Assembly (NCBI RefSeq): GCF_029504395.1
Contig: NZ_JAQFIF010000001.1
Location: forward strand, 248,001 to 312,000
Direction of reading: 5' to 3'
DNA from: Arthrobacter sp. ES3-54
GTDB taxonomy: Bacteria > Actinomycetota > Actinomycetes > Actinomycetales > Micrococcaceae
DNA: 64,000 nucleotides
Part shown: positions 8,225 to 17,162 of the stretch, piece by piece
Layout of the letters: every line of letters starts with the position of its first letter
Numbering within the stretch: position 1 is the first letter of the stretch
Notes under the pieces: model-generated
Databases searched by the model: none
What the model saw: only the letters and a program-made list of their open reading frames with translations
What the model was told of the DNA's origin: nothing
Program-made: the position numbers and the translations under genes

Positions 8225-9130
8225 CTACCGGCCCCGCGCCCCCGCCGAAGAGGTGCCCGGCGCTGCGAGCCTGGGCTGGCCCTTGAGTCCGGTCAGCAGG
8301 ACGCCGGCGACCACCATGAGGCCGCCGGCGATCTGCACGGGAGTGAGCGGCGTCCCCAGCAGCACTGTAATGATCGCCGTAAAGACAACCATCAGGTTGA
8401 GGTAGTTGCCCGCAGTCCCCGGCGGGGTGGTCTTCAGCGCCAGATTCCACAGGAGGTAGGAACAAAGGGAGGGGAAGACGGCGATGTACGCCAGTGACCA
8501 GCCTTCGGCCGCGGTGTCCGGAAACTGCACGTTCATGGCGAGTGCCAACGGCGCCAGCGTCACGGTCGCAAACACCACCTGTACTGCTGTGGCCGAGATG
8601 GCCGGCACCTTCAGCCGGCGGGCAATGATCGTGTAGAAGCCCCAGATGATGATCGCACCAATCATCAAGAGCTCGCCGGTGTTGATGGCGAAGCTGAATA
8701 TACGGGCCAGCTCACCCTGAGTCAGGACGAGCAGCACCCCCAGCAGGCCGAGGCTGATGCCGAGCCAGCCCAGCCAGGTGGTCCGCTCACCGAGCAGGAC
8801 AATCGCCATGACCACAATCAGGGCCGGGTTGGCGGCTGTAATGAGGGAGGCGTTCATCGCGGACGTGTATCCGAGCGCGCTGTAGAGCAGCAGCGTGTAG
8901 CCGCTCATGCCCAGGACGCTCAGCAGTAGGAGGACTGGCCAGCGGCGCAGCACAGCGCGCCAGTCCGGCTTCTCAACGAAGTGGGCCAGCAGCAGCAGCG
9001 GCACGGCGGCCAGGGTCCAGCGCCAGAAGGTCAGCTCCAGCGGGGTCATTGAGGCGACGGCGGCCTGCCCGACGACGTAATTGCCGGACCAGAACAAGGT
9101 GGCCAGCACAAGGTAGAGGGAGGCTTTCAC
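8225..9130 (-). CDS. EamA/DMT superfamily transporter
   Basis: A 301-residue protein with ten hydrophobic segments in two five-helix EamA repeats, the drug/metabolite transporter fold. Recognisable stretches are TLFWSGNYVVGQ at the start, MTPLELTFWRW and the second-repeat PSLCSYLLWNLAL. The substrate is unknown; relatives export amino acids or metabolites. The GTG start has no Shine-Dalgarno but TAGATT begins exactly 12 bases upstream, suggesting a leaderless transcript. Confidence 0.85.
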   Translation of the reverse strand: MKASLYLVLATLFWSGNYVVGQAAVASMTPLELTFWRWTLAAVPLLLLAHFVEKPDWRAVLRRWPVLLLLSVLGMSGYTLLLYSALGYTSAMNASLITAANPALIVVMAIVLLGERTTWLGWLGISLGLLGVLLVLTQGELARIFSFAINTGELLMIGAIIIWGFYTIIARRLKVPAISATAVQVVFATVTLAPLALAMNVQFPDTAAEGWSLAYIAVFPSLCSYLLWNLALKTTPPGTAGNYLNLMVVFTAIITVLLGTPLTPVQIAGGLMVVAGVLLTGLKGQPRLAAPGTSSAGARGR

Positions 9131-9136
9131 CGCCCG

Positions 9137-9142
9137 AATCTA
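9137..9142 (-). promoter_or_regulatory. -10 hexamer of leaderless EamA-gene promoter
   Basis: TAGATT on the minus strand starts 12 bases before the GTG at 9130. Confidence 0.6.
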
Positions 9143-9210
9143 CACCAGTCGAGTGCCCTTCCCGGTGCCTGTGCCCGTCGCCGCCGCAGCTGGGCGGCCG
9201 CGGCCGCAGG

Positions 9211-9216
9211 TAGAAT
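9211..9216 (+). promoter_or_regulatory. -10 hexamer of leaderless cysteine desulfurase promoter
   Basis: TAGAAT starts 12 bases before the GTG at 9223. The -35 region is not obvious. Confidence 0.65.
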
Positions 9217-9222
9217 TGGGCT

Positions 9223-10464
9223 GTGCCCGTCTACCTCGATCATGCCGCCACAACCACCCTCGCCCCGGAGGCGCTGGCTGCACTGACGCGCGAGCTGGCC
9301 CGGACGGGCAACCCCTCCTCGCTGCATGGATCGGGCCGTCGTGCCCGGCGCTCGGTGGAGGATGCGCGGGAAGTGCTGGCGAAGGCCGCGGGCGCCCATC
9401 CCTCGGAGGTGATTTTTACCTCCGGTGGGACCGAGGCGGACAACCTTGCGGTCAAGGGCCTGTACTGGGCCCGCCGGGCCGAGGACCCGTCGCGTACCCG
9501 CATCCTGTGTTCCGCCGTCGAACACCACGCAGTGCTGGACACCGTCGAATGGCTCGAACGGCATGAGGGCGCCGAGGTCTGCTGGCTCCCGGTAGACGCC
9601 GCGGGCCTCGTGGACCTGGTCGTGCTTGAGGCCGAACTGTCCCGTGATCCGGCGTCGATCGCCCTGGTGACCGTCATGTGGGCCAACAACGAGGTCGGCA
9701 CCATCCAGCCCGTCGCCCGGGTGGTGGAGCTGGCACACGCTGCCGGCGTCCCCGTCCACTCCGACGCTGTCCAGGCCTTCGGCTCCATCCCCGTTGACTT
9801 CCGCCGGACGGGCCTGGACGCCATGTCCGTCTCCGGGCACAAGATCGGCGGACCGGTCGGCGTCGGCGCGCTCATCCTGGGCCGGGCGGTGAAGCTGACC
9901 CCGGTCCAGCATGGCGGCGGGCAGGAACGCGACGTCCGCTCCGGGACCTTGGACACTGCGTCGATCGCGGCTTTTGCCGCGGCCGCCGAGGCCGTCGCCG
10001 CGAAACTCCCTGAGGAGGCCGCCAGGATCGCGGCCCTTCGTGACCGGCTGATCGAGGGCGTCCATGAGGCCGTCCCCGAGGCCGTGCTCCGGGGCGCCCC
10101 GGGCCCCGGCCGGTTGCCTGGCAACGCGCATTTCACGTTCCCGGGCTGCGAGGGCGACTCGCTGCTGTTCCTGCTGGACCTCGCCGGCGTCGAATCCTCC
10201 ACGGGCTCCGCCTGCACTGCGGGTGTTCCGCGGCCCTCGCATGTTTTGCTGGCCATGGGCCTGGACGAGGACACCGCGAGGGGTGCGCAGCGTTTTACGC
10301 TCGGGCATTCCTCCACCGACGCCGACGTCGATGCCCTGCTCGCCGCGCTGCCGGGCGCCTACGCCCGGGCCCGCCAGGCCGGCATGGCCGGGCATGAATC
10401 CAGCATCCAGACCGCCGGTACGGTCGCCCGTGAATCCGCCCGTCAGGCTTCTGGCAGGAGCTGA
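9223..10464 (+). CDS. Cysteine desulfurase, NifS/IscS family
   Basis: A 413-residue PLP enzyme that takes sulfur from cysteine as an enzyme-bound persulfide. The PLP lysine is K207 in SGHKIGGP; the persulfide-forming cysteine is C331 in [10 protein letters not shown]; the HHAV motif and SDAVQAF lie where expected. The C-terminus is ~25 residues longer than typical. With mnmA 1.4 kb downstream it probably supplies sulfur for tRNA 2-thiouridine, in line with the usual actinobacterial nifS-mnmA neighbourhood. Its last 22 bases overlap the 3' end of the convergent flavoprotein gene. Confidence 0.93.
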   Translation: MPVYLDHAATTTLAPEALAALTRELARTGNPSSLHGSGRRARRSVEDAREVLAKAAGAHPSEVIFTSGGTEADNLAVKGLYWARRAEDPSRTRILCSAVEHHAVLDTVEWLERHEGAEVCWLPVDAAGLVDLVVLEAELSRDPASIALVTVMWANNEVGTIQPVARVVELAHAAGVPVHSDAVQAFGSIPVDFRRTGLDAMSVSGHKIGGPVGVGALILGRAVKLTPVQHGGGQERDVRSGTLDTASIAAFAAAAEAVAAKLPEEAARIAALRDRLIEGVHEAVPEAVLRGAPGPGRLPGNAHFTFPGCEGDSLLFLLDLAGVESSTGSACTAGVPRPSHVLLAMGLDEDTARGAQRFTLGHSSTDADVDALLAALPGAYARARQAGMAGHESSIQTAGTVARESARQASGRS

Positions 10465-11687
10465 TCCAGCGGTGCCGAGGAATCGGCAAGCAGGTCCGGG
10501 CTCACGGCGGTGCGTTCGCCGATGAGCGCCTTGATCGCCTTCTGCGGCTTGGCGGCGCGGGGCCAGTTGACGTTCATCCCGGCGATCACCTGGCCGCCCC
10601 GCTGCCAGAAGGCAATGAACTCCTTGTCCGCAAGCGAGCCGCGGATGACCGGTGGCCCCGCGACGAGCGTCGGGAAGCCCGAATACTCCATGCTGACGTC
10701 GTACTGGTCGGTGTAGAAGTACGGGATGGTGTCCAGCGAGGCGTCGAGGCCGAGCATCGCCTTGGCGGCCACCTTGCCGCCGTTGAGGGCATTGGACCAG
10801 TGCTCGCTGCGGTGGTGCTCCCCGGTGAACGGATGCAGGGCATTGGCGACGTCGCCGGCGGCGAAGATCCCGGGCATCGAGGTCCGCAGCGACGCGTCGG
10901 TGAGTATGCCGTTGCGGATCCGGATGCCGGCCGCCTCGGCCAGGCTGAGCTCCGGCACCACGCCCACAGCGATGACCACGAGATCGGCGGGCAGCACAAT
11001 GCCTGCGTCGGTGACCACCCCGGTCACCCGTCCCGACCGCCCCTGGATCTCGGCAGCGGACGCCGGAAGCCGGAACCGCACGCCGTGGGCCTCGTGCAGC
11101 TCGCGGAAGAAGCCACCCAAATCGGGGCCGATCGCCGTCTCCAGCGGCACCTCCTCCAGCCCCAGCAGGGTGACGGTGTTTCCGAAGGTGCTGGCGGCGG
11201 CGGCCAGTTCCATCCCAATCCAGCCGGACCCGATCATGACCACGTTCAGGCCGCCGTCGGCGAGGCGGGCGTGCAGGCGCCGGCTGTCCTCCACCGTCCG
11301 GAACGTGCTGACGCCGTCGAGCCCGCTGCCGGGCAGGGGGATGGTCCGGGGCCGTGCTCCCGTGGCGAACAGCAGGGAGGCGTACTCCAGCCGTTCGCCG
11401 CCGTCCAGAACCACGGCCCGGGCGGCCGGATCCAGCTCCGTGACCCGGACGCCGAGCCGGAGGTCGACGTCGTTCGCGCCGTACCAGTCCTCGGGCACCA
11501 CGGGCAGGGCGTCGTCGCCGGCCTTGCCCAGCAGGTACTCCTTGGACAGCGGCGGGCGCAGGTACGGCTGGTGGGACTCGGCGGCCACCAGCACCACGGG
11601 GCCGCTGAATCCCTCCGCCCGCAATGTTTTGGCTGCCGTGGCTCCGGCCAGTCCGCCGCCCACGATCACGATGTCCTCAACAGCCAT
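10443..11687 (-). CDS. FAD-dependent NAD(P)-disulfide-type oxidoreductase (ferredoxin reductase-like)
   Basis: A 414-residue flavoprotein of the rhodocoxin/putidaredoxin reductase type. It has an N-terminal FAD fold ([18 protein letters not shown], residues 6-23), a central NAD(P)H fold ([19 protein letters not shown], about 150-168), the second FAD motif [10 protein letters not shown] and a reductase C-terminal domain. It passes electrons from NAD(P)H to a ferredoxin, as for P450 or Rieske oxygenases; no such partner is in the window. The ATG at 11687 is preceded by a TAGAAT -10 about 35 bases upstream. Confidence 0.87.
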   Translation of the reverse strand: MAVEDIVIVGGGLAGATAAKTLRAEGFSGPVVLVAAESHQPYLRPPLSKEYLLGKAGDDALPVVPEDWYGANDVDLRLGVRVTELDPAARAVVLDGGERLEYASLLFATGARPRTIPLPGSGLDGVSTFRTVEDSRRLHARLADGGLNVVMIGSGWIGMELAAAASTFGNTVTLLGLEEVPLETAIGPDLGGFFRELHEAHGVRFRLPASAAEIQGRSGRVTGVVTDAGIVLPADLVVIAVGVVPELSLAEAAGIRIRNGILTDASLRTSMPGIFAAGDVANALHPFTGEHHRSEHWSNALNGGKVAAKAMLGLDASLDTIPYFYTDQYDVSMEYSGFPTLVAGPPVIRGSLADKEFIAFWQRGGQVIAGMNVNWPRAAKPQKAIKALIGERTAVSPDLLADSSAPLDQLLPEA

Positions 11688-11711
11688 GTCCGCTCGATTC
11701 CCGCGTCTGCG

Positions 11712-11759
11712 CGCTTCCGATTCTAAAACCGCTTGTCCTGACGCTAGAATCGGGAAGCG
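11712..11759. promoter_or_regulatory. Mirror-image inverted repeat overlapping divergent -10 elements
   Basis: CGCTTCCGATTCTA (11712-11725) and TAGAATCGGGAAGCG (11745-11759) form a near-perfect inverted repeat with a single bulged base and a 19-base centre. Each arm contains TAGAAT followed by CGG, reading outward: leftward towards the flavoprotein gene, rightward towards mnmA. It could be a symmetrical operator or paired promoters. Confidence 0.5.
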
Positions 11760-11775
11760 GCCCCGTCAAGGCTTT

Positions 11776-11804
11776 TTGGGGAGGATTCGGCGTGGCGATA
11801 GAAT
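11776..11804 (+). promoter_or_regulatory. Candidate mnmA promoter
   Basis: TTGGGG (11776-11781) and TAGAAT (11799-11804) are spaced by 17 bases, predicting a transcript start near 11811 and an ~80-base leader before mnmA. Confidence 0.5.
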
Positions 11805-11891
11805 GGCGTGGCAGGCATTGTGCTATTTCCGCGGGCAGCCGCGAGCTGCAGCCCCGGTGCCTGCGACACCCTGAACCTAAAGAAAGCCAGC

Positions 11892-13004
11892 ATGCGAGTT
11901 CTTGCAGCCATGAGCGGCGGCGTTGATTCCGCCGTTGCCGCCGCCCGCGCCGTCGAGGCGGGGCACGACGTCGTCGGCGTCCACCTCGCGCTGTCCCGGA
12001 TGCCGGGCACCCTGCGAACCGGCAGCCGCGGCTGCTGCACGATCGAGGACTCCCGTGACGCCTGGCGTGCCTGCGACATTCTCGGGATCCCGTACTACGT
12101 CTGGGACTTTTCCGAGCGGTTCAAGGAAGATGTGGTCCAGGATTTCATCGATGAGTACGCGGCCGGCCGCACCCCCAATCCGTGCATGCGTTGCAACGAG
12201 CGCATCAAGTTCGCCGCCCTGCTGGAGAAGGCTATTGCCCTGGGCTTCGATGCCGTGTGCACCGGCCACTACGCCAAGGTGATCACCGACGCCGACGGCA
12301 ACCCCGAGCTGCACCGCGCTGCGGACTGGGCCAAGGACCAGAGTTATGTGCTGGGCGTGCTGACCCACGAACAGCTCAAGCACTCGATGTTCCCGCTCGC
12401 GGAGACGCCGTCCAAGGCCGAGGTCCGCGCGGAGGCCGAGCGCCGCGGCCTCTCGGTGGCGAACAAGCCCGACAGCCATGACATCTGCTTCATCCCCGAC
12501 GGCGACACCGCCGGCTGGCTCGCCGAGAAGATCGAAATGTCCACGGGTGACATCGTGGACGAGTCCGGTGCGAAGGTCGGCGAGCATCCGGGCGCAAATG
12601 CGTTCACCGTGGGCCAGCGCCGGGGGCTGAAGCTTGGCACCCCGGCCGCGGACGGCAAGCCGCGGTTCGTGCTGGAGATCCGGCCCAAGGAGAACAAGGT
12701 GGTGGTGGGCCCGGAGGCGCTGCTCGCCATCGACGAAATCTGCGGCATCAAGGTCTCCTGGGCTGGGCTGCCCATCGCCGAAGTGGCGACGTGCGAGGAA
12801 TTCGACTGCTACGCCCAGGTCCGTGCCCACGGCGACCCCGTCCCGGCCCGCGCGCACATGGCGGGGGATGAGCTCGTGGTCACCCTCACCGAGCCGCTGC
12901 GCGGCGTGGCCCCCGGCCAGACGGTGGTGCTCTACCAGGGCAGCCGCGTGCTGGGCCAGGCCACCATCGATGCCGCGCGCTCGCTGCAGCGGGCCGCGCT
13001 CTAG
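11892..13004 (+). CDS. mnmA: tRNA-specific 2-thiouridylase MnmA
   Basis: A 370-residue enzyme that thiolates U34 of tRNA(Glu/Gln/Lys). The ATP pyrophosphatase P-loop [13 protein letters not shown] is at residues 5-17. The catalytic cysteines are C98 in NPCMRCN and C199 in [10 protein letters not shown], matching the known Cys102/Cys199 pair of the family. The tRNA-contact motif GQRRGLKLG and the C-terminal beta-barrel follow. The start is the ATG at 11892, where the conserved [10 protein letters not shown] begins; the frame is open further upstream. The sulfur donor is likely the desulfurase at 9223. Confidence 0.95.
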   Translation: MRVLAAMSGGVDSAVAAARAVEAGHDVVGVHLALSRMPGTLRTGSRGCCTIEDSRDAWRACDILGIPYYVWDFSERFKEDVVQDFIDEYAAGRTPNPCMRCNERIKFAALLEKAIALGFDAVCTGHYAKVITDADGNPELHRAADWAKDQSYVLGVLTHEQLKHSMFPLAETPSKAEVRAEAERRGLSVANKPDSHDICFIPDGDTAGWLAEKIEMSTGDIVDESGAKVGEHPGANAFTVGQRRGLKLGTPAADGKPRFVLEIRPKENKVVVGPEALLAIDEICGIKVSWAGLPIAEVATCEEFDCYAQVRAHGDPVPARAHMAGDELVVTLTEPLRGVAPGQTVVLYQGSRVLGQATIDAARSLQRAAL

Positions 13005-13025
13005 GCGCCCGCCCCACGACTCCAG

Positions 13026-13057
13026 CGAAGGGTCCCGCCACATGGCGGGGCCCTTCG
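13026..13057 (+). terminator. mnmA terminator
   Basis: A 14-base stem (13026-13039 / 13044-13057) with one G-U pair and an ACAT loop, just after the mnmA stop and followed by TCGTGT. Confidence 0.75.
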
Positions 13058-13153
13058 TCGTGTCGGCCCCACGGCAGAGGGGACTGTGACCCTGCCGAAG
13101 ATCCGGGCGGAATCCTGAAGAAAATGAGAGAAACCTTCGGATCGTGTAAATTT

Positions 13154-13169
13154 TGTGTCTCAACTCACA
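13154..13169. promoter_or_regulatory. CRP/GlxR-like palindrome upstream of the ABC importer
   Basis: TGTGTCTCAACTCACA matches the TGTGA-N6-TCACA consensus with one mismatch and sits within a longer TTTTGTG/CACAAAA inverted repeat (13151-13172). If GAATCT at 13203-13208 is the -10, the site is centred 50-60 bases upstream of transcription, a position typical for activation. Confidence 0.55.
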
Positions 13170-13220
13170 AAATGCAACGTTTCACCGAATGATTGTCTGG
13201 TTGAATCTAGGGATCAGCAA

Positions 13221-13264
13221 AGCGTGCCGCCCGAGGAGTCACTCGTTTCACTTCGGGCTGCGCT
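13221..13264 (+). other. Leader stem-loop upstream of the substrate-binding protein gene
   Basis: AGCG/CGCT and GCCCGA/TCGGGC arms pair around a central loop that ends 27 bases before the start codon. It lies in the predicted 5' leader. No riboswitch class is recognised. Confidence 0.4.
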
Positions 13265-13291
13265 AGAACGCATCGAACAGAAAGTTCACAG

Positions 13292-14920
13292 ATGGCAATG
13301 AACAAAAAGGCCTGGCAGAGCGTCATCGCGCTGGCCGGGGTTTCCGCCTTTGCACTGACGGCCTGCACAGGGCCGACCGGCGGCGCTGGCGGGTCATCAG
13401 CCGCAGCAAGCGGTCCGATCGCCTACGGCACTACGGACAAGGTCACTGCCTTGGATCCGGCGGGCGCGTATGACAACGGTTCGTTCATGGTGATGAACCA
13501 GATCTACTCCTTCCTCCTCAACTCGAAGCCCGGCAGCGCAGATCCCGTGCCGGACCTGGCCGAGTCCGCGTCCTTCACCTCGCCGACCGAGTACACGGTC
13601 AAGCTCAAGCCGGGCCTCAAGTGGGCCAACGGCCACACGCTCGACTCCAAGGACGTCAAGTTCTCCTTCGACCGGCAGACCAAGATCAACGATCCGGCGG
13701 GTCCCGCAAGCCTGCTGACCAACATCGAAAGCATCACCGCCCCCGATGCCAACACCGTGGTCTTCAAGCTGAAGCAGGCGAACGACCAGACCTTTGCTCA
13801 GATCCTCAGCAGCCCCGCCGCGCCGATCGTAGACGATGAAGTCTTCCCGGCCGACAAACTGCTTGACGACGACTCGATCGTCAAGGCCAAGGCGTTCTAC
13901 GGCCAGTACGTGATCGACACGTACAAGAAGAACGAGCTGGTCAGCTTCAAGGCATTCCCTGACTACCAGGGAGTCCTCGGCAAGCCGGCCAACGATGCCG
14001 CCACGATCAAGTACTACGCCGACCCCACCAACATGAAGCTGGACATCCAGCAGGGGAACATCGACGTCGCGAACCGCAGCCTGAGCGCCACCGACGTCGA
14101 TGACCTGAAGAAGGACTCCAAGGTCAAGGTCAACGTTGGCCCCGGCGGCGAAATCCGCTACATCACGTTCAACTACGACACCATGCCGTTCGGCGCGAAG
14201 GCTCCGGATGCAGATCCGGCCAAGGCGCTCGCCGTCCGCCAGGCCATCGCGAACCTCGTTGACCGCCAGTCCATCGCGGACCAGGTCTACAAGGGCACCT
14301 ACCTGCCGCTGTACTCCAACGTTCCCAGCGGTTTCCTCGGCGCCAACGAATCGTTCAAGGACGCATACGGCGACGCCGGCAAGCCGAGCCTGGACAAGGC
14401 CAAGAAGGTCCTGGCCGACGCCGGTGTGACGACCCCCGTCTCGATGAACCTGCAGTACAACCCGGACCATTACGGCAAGTCCTCCGGCGACGAGTACGCC
14501 ATGATCAAGGACCAGCTGGAGAAGTCCGGTTTGTTCAAGGTCAACCTGCAGTCCACGGAATGGGTCACCTACAGCAAGGCCAGCCGCGCCGATGAATACC
14601 CCCTGTTCCAGTTTGGCTGGTTCCCGGACTTCAGCGACGCCGACAACTACCTGACCCCGTTCTTCCCGGAGGGCGGCTTCCTGAAGAACCATTACAACAA
14701 CCCGACCGTCAACGACCTGATCAGCAAGCAGCTCACCACCGTTGATAAGACTGAACGCGAGTCCACGATCAAGGATGCGCAGAATGCCCTCGCCAAGGAC
14801 ATCTCCACGCTTCCGTTGCTCCAGGGCGCGCAGGTTGCCATTTCCGGCAGCGGTGTCAAGGGTGTCGATTCCACCCTCGATGCCTCCTTCAAGTTCCGTT
14901 TGGGAACTATTTCCAAGTAA
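13292..14920 (+). CDS. ABC transporter substrate-binding lipoprotein, family 5 (peptide/nickel type)
   Basis: A 542-residue solute receptor of the SBP_bac_5 family. The signal peptide ends in the lipobox LTAC, so the mature protein is lipid-anchored at Cys 28. The family signature DPAGAYDNGSFMVMNQIYSFLL and the LKPGLKWANG...FSFDRQ region identify the Dpp/Opp class. The start at 13292 follows AGAAAG; a second ATG two codons on is possible. It heads an operon with two permeases and a fused ATPase. Oligopeptides are the likeliest substrate; specificity is inferred only from family. Confidence 0.9.
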   Translation: MAMNKKAWQSVIALAGVSAFALTACTGPTGGAGGSSAAASGPIAYGTTDKVTALDPAGAYDNGSFMVMNQIYSFLLNSKPGSADPVPDLAESASFTSPTEYTVKLKPGLKWANGHTLDSKDVKFSFDRQTKINDPAGPASLLTNIESITAPDANTVVFKLKQANDQTFAQILSSPAAPIVDDEVFPADKLLDDDSIVKAKAFYGQYVIDTYKKNELVSFKAFPDYQGVLGKPANDAATIKYYADPTNMKLDIQQGNIDVANRSLSATDVDDLKKDSKVKVNVGPGGEIRYITFNYDTMPFGAKAPDADPAKALAVRQAIANLVDRQSIADQVYKGTYLPLYSNVPSGFLGANESFKDAYGDAGKPSLDKAKKVLADAGVTTPVSMNLQYNPDHYGKSSGDEYAMIKDQLEKSGLFKVNLQSTEWVTYSKASRADEYPLFQFGWFPDFSDADNYLTPFFPEGGFLKNHYNNPTVNDLISKQLTTVDKTERESTIKDAQNALAKDISTLPLLQGAQVAISGSGVKGVDSTLDASFKFRLGTISK

Positions 14921-14940
14921 GGCTGCATCCGTGCTGTCCT

Positions 14941-14990
14941 GACCAGCCTGCGAGGCGGGGCGCCCTCAGGGCGCCCCGCCTTTGCTGGTC
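14941..14990 (+). terminator. Intra-operon hairpin (partial terminator)
   Basis: GACCAGC (14941-14947) pairs with GCTGGTC (14984-14990) around a 14-base GC-rich inner stem (14953-14966/14968-14981). Placed between binding protein and permease genes, it may limit read-through and so keep the receptor in excess. Confidence 0.6.
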
Positions 14991-15054
14991 ATTGCCGCAC
15001 CCCGCAGTTCACGCCGGCCCGCCCAAGGCCGCGACAGCACAATCTTAGGTACCA

Positions 15055-16146
15055 ATGACAACATTGACTGAGGCGCCGCTAAACGACGCCGACGGACTTC
15101 TTCCGTCCAAGAAAAAATCCTCGGGTGGGGGCTTGGGGACCTACATCCTGGTCCGGTTCTTCCTGATCATTCCGACCATTTTCATTTTGGTGACTTTGGT
15201 CTTCTTCCTGATGCGGGTCATCGGCGACCCCATCACCGCAGCCCAGGGCGGCAGGCTTCCCCCGGAGGCGCTCGCGCAGCGCATCCACGAAGCCGGCTAC
15301 GACCGCCCGATCCTCGTGCAGTACCTCGAATACGTTGGCCAGGTGGCGACCGGCAATTTCGGCACCACCATCACCGACCGCCGGCCCGTTGTCGAAATGA
15401 TCATCACCTTTGGCACGGCAACCCTGGAACTGGCCATCAATGCCCTCATCGTGGCGCTCTTGGTCGGCATCCCGCTCGGGCTCATCTCCGCCTACAAGCG
15501 CGATAAGGCGCCCGACGCCGTCCTGCGGTTCTTCGCCATCCTCTGCTACGCCACCCCGGTATTCTTCGCCGGCCTGCTGATGAAGCTGGCCTTCTCCGTC
15601 TGGCTCGGCTGGCTGCCCGTTGCAGGACGGGCCTCCACCAGGACCGAACTGGCCATGGGAAGCCTGGCCGCACCGACCGGGATCTACTGGCTGGATGCCT
15701 TGCGCAGCGGCAACATGGCCGCGTACGGCGACGTCGCGGCCCATTCAGTCCTCCCCGCACTCACCCTGGGGCTGCTGACGGCAGGGGTCTTCCTGCGGCT
15801 GGTCCGCACCAACGTCATCGGCACACTCGGCAAGGACTACGTCGAGGCCGGCAGGTCCCGTGGCGTTAGTAATTACCGCCTCGTGACCAAGCATGCCTAC
15901 AAACCGGCCCTCATTCCGATCATCACGGTCATGGGGCTCCAGATTGCCCTCCTGCTAGGCGGCGCCGTCCTCACGGAGTCCACCTTCGAGTGGAAGGGCC
16001 TCGGCTACCAGCTGGTGCAATACCTGAACGCCCGCGACTTCGTCGCCGTCCAGGGAATCGTCGTAATGCTGGCGGTCATCGTTGCCGTCACGAACTTCAT
16101 CGTGGACGTCGTCGCAGCCCTGATCGACCCGCGAGTGAGGTACTAG
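15055..16146 (+). CDS. ABC transporter permease, DppB/OppB-like
   Basis: A 363-residue inner-membrane permease with an N-terminal cytoplasmic tail, a first helix (ILVRFFLIIPTIFILVTLVF), a periplasmic loop and five further helices. The EAA loop for contact with the ATPase is present (KDYVEAGRSRGVSNYRLVTKHA, about residues 262-283). It pairs with the DppC-like permease two bases downstream. No clear Shine-Dalgarno precedes the ATG. Confidence 0.9.
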   Translation: MTTLTEAPLNDADGLLPSKKKSSGGGLGTYILVRFFLIIPTIFILVTLVFFLMRVIGDPITAAQGGRLPPEALAQRIHEAGYDRPILVQYLEYVGQVATGNFGTTITDRRPVVEMIITFGTATLELAINALIVALLVGIPLGLISAYKRDKAPDAVLRFFAILCYATPVFFAGLLMKLAFSVWLGWLPVAGRASTRTELAMGSLAAPTGIYWLDALRSGNMAAYGDVAAHSVLPALTLGLLTAGVFLRLVRTNVIGTLGKDYVEAGRSRGVSNYRLVTKHAYKPALIPIITVMGLQIALLLGGAVLTESTFEWKGLGYQLVQYLNARDFVAVQGIVVMLAVIVAVTNFIVDVVAALIDPRVRY

Positions 16147-16148
16147 CC

Positions 16149-17162
16149 ATGAATGCAACCAAAGTAAGCGGGCGCAAGCAGCCCCTCTTCTACCGGCTGC
16201 CGGTGATCTCGCATTTCCGCTCGAGCGTCGGCCTTCAACGCGGCATGCTCGTCACCGGCCTGGTCCTGTCCGTCGTCTTCCTGCTCGTCGCCGTGTTTGC
16301 GCCGTGGATCGCGCCCTACGGGTTTGCCCAGCTCAGCGACGCCGCGGGTCCCTTCCCGACACAGCAGCCCCCCAGCCCGGCGCACATCTGGGGCACCACG
16401 GTGGGTGGCTATGACGTCTATTCCCGAGTGCTCTGGGGTGCCCAGACCGCCGCGGTGGTCATCATCGTCGCCGTGGCCATGTCGATCTTCCTCGGCGTAG
16501 CCCTCGGCCTTGTCAGCGGGTACTTCGGCGGCTGGCTCGACCGGTTGCTCGTGGTGATCGCCGATGCGATCTACGCTTTCCCGTCCCTGCTGCTGGCCAT
16601 CGTGATGTCAATCGTCATCAGCCACGGCCAGTCCAGTTTCTGGGGAGGCATTGTTGCCTGCTCCATTTCCATCTCGGTGGTGTTCGTCCCGCAGTACTTC
16701 CGCGTCATCCGGGCCGAGACCATACGGCTAAAGGCGGAGCCGTACGTCGAGTCAGCCAAGGTGGTGGGTGCCTCAAGCATTCGCATCATGGGTCGGCACA
16801 TCTTCAAGAACGCAACCCGCACGCTGCCATTGATTTTCACGTTGAATGCGTCCGAGGCCATCCTGACCCTGGCGGGCCTCGGCTTCCTGGGGTTCGGCAT
16901 TGAACCGACGTCCGCCGCCGAGTGGGGCTACGACCTGAACAAGGCCATAGCAGACGCCTCCTCGGGCATCTGGTGGACCGGTGTTTACCCCGGTACGGCG
17001 ATCGTCCTGACCGTGCTTGGGCTGACCCTCGTCGGTGAGAGCATCAACGACCTCAACGATCCCCGCCTGCGGGGCCGCAAGAAGGCTGTGGCAGGCAAGG
17101 GCGGACCTGACTCCACCGCCGGTGCCCAGACTGCACTCGAAGCAGAATCGAGAGTTCTATGA
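16149..17162 (+). CDS. ABC transporter permease, DppC/OppC-like
   Basis: A 337-residue permease with the OppC-type N-terminal domain (LVAVFAPWIAPYGF) and the binding-protein-dependent transport domain. The motif TGTDxxGRDVxSR of the family appears in diverged form as WGTTVGGYDVYSRVLWG, and the EAA loop is ESAKVVGASSIRIMGRHIF. The ATG at 16149 is two bases after the upstream stop. The stop overlaps the ATPase start in ATGA. Confidence 0.9.
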   Translation: MNATKVSGRKQPLFYRLPVISHFRSSVGLQRGMLVTGLVLSVVFLLVAVFAPWIAPYGFAQLSDAAGPFPTQQPPSPAHIWGTTVGGYDVYSRVLWGAQTAAVVIIVAVAMSIFLGVALGLVSGYFGGWLDRLLVVIADAIYAFPSLLLAIVMSIVISHGQSSFWGGIVACSISISVVFVPQYFRVIRAETIRLKAEPYVESAKVVGASSIRIMGRHIFKNATRTLPLIFTLNASEAILTLAGLGFLGFGIEPTSAAEWGYDLNKAIADASSGIWWTGVYPGTAIVLTVLGLTLVGESINDLNDPRLRGRKKAVAGKGGPDSTAGAQTALEAESRVL

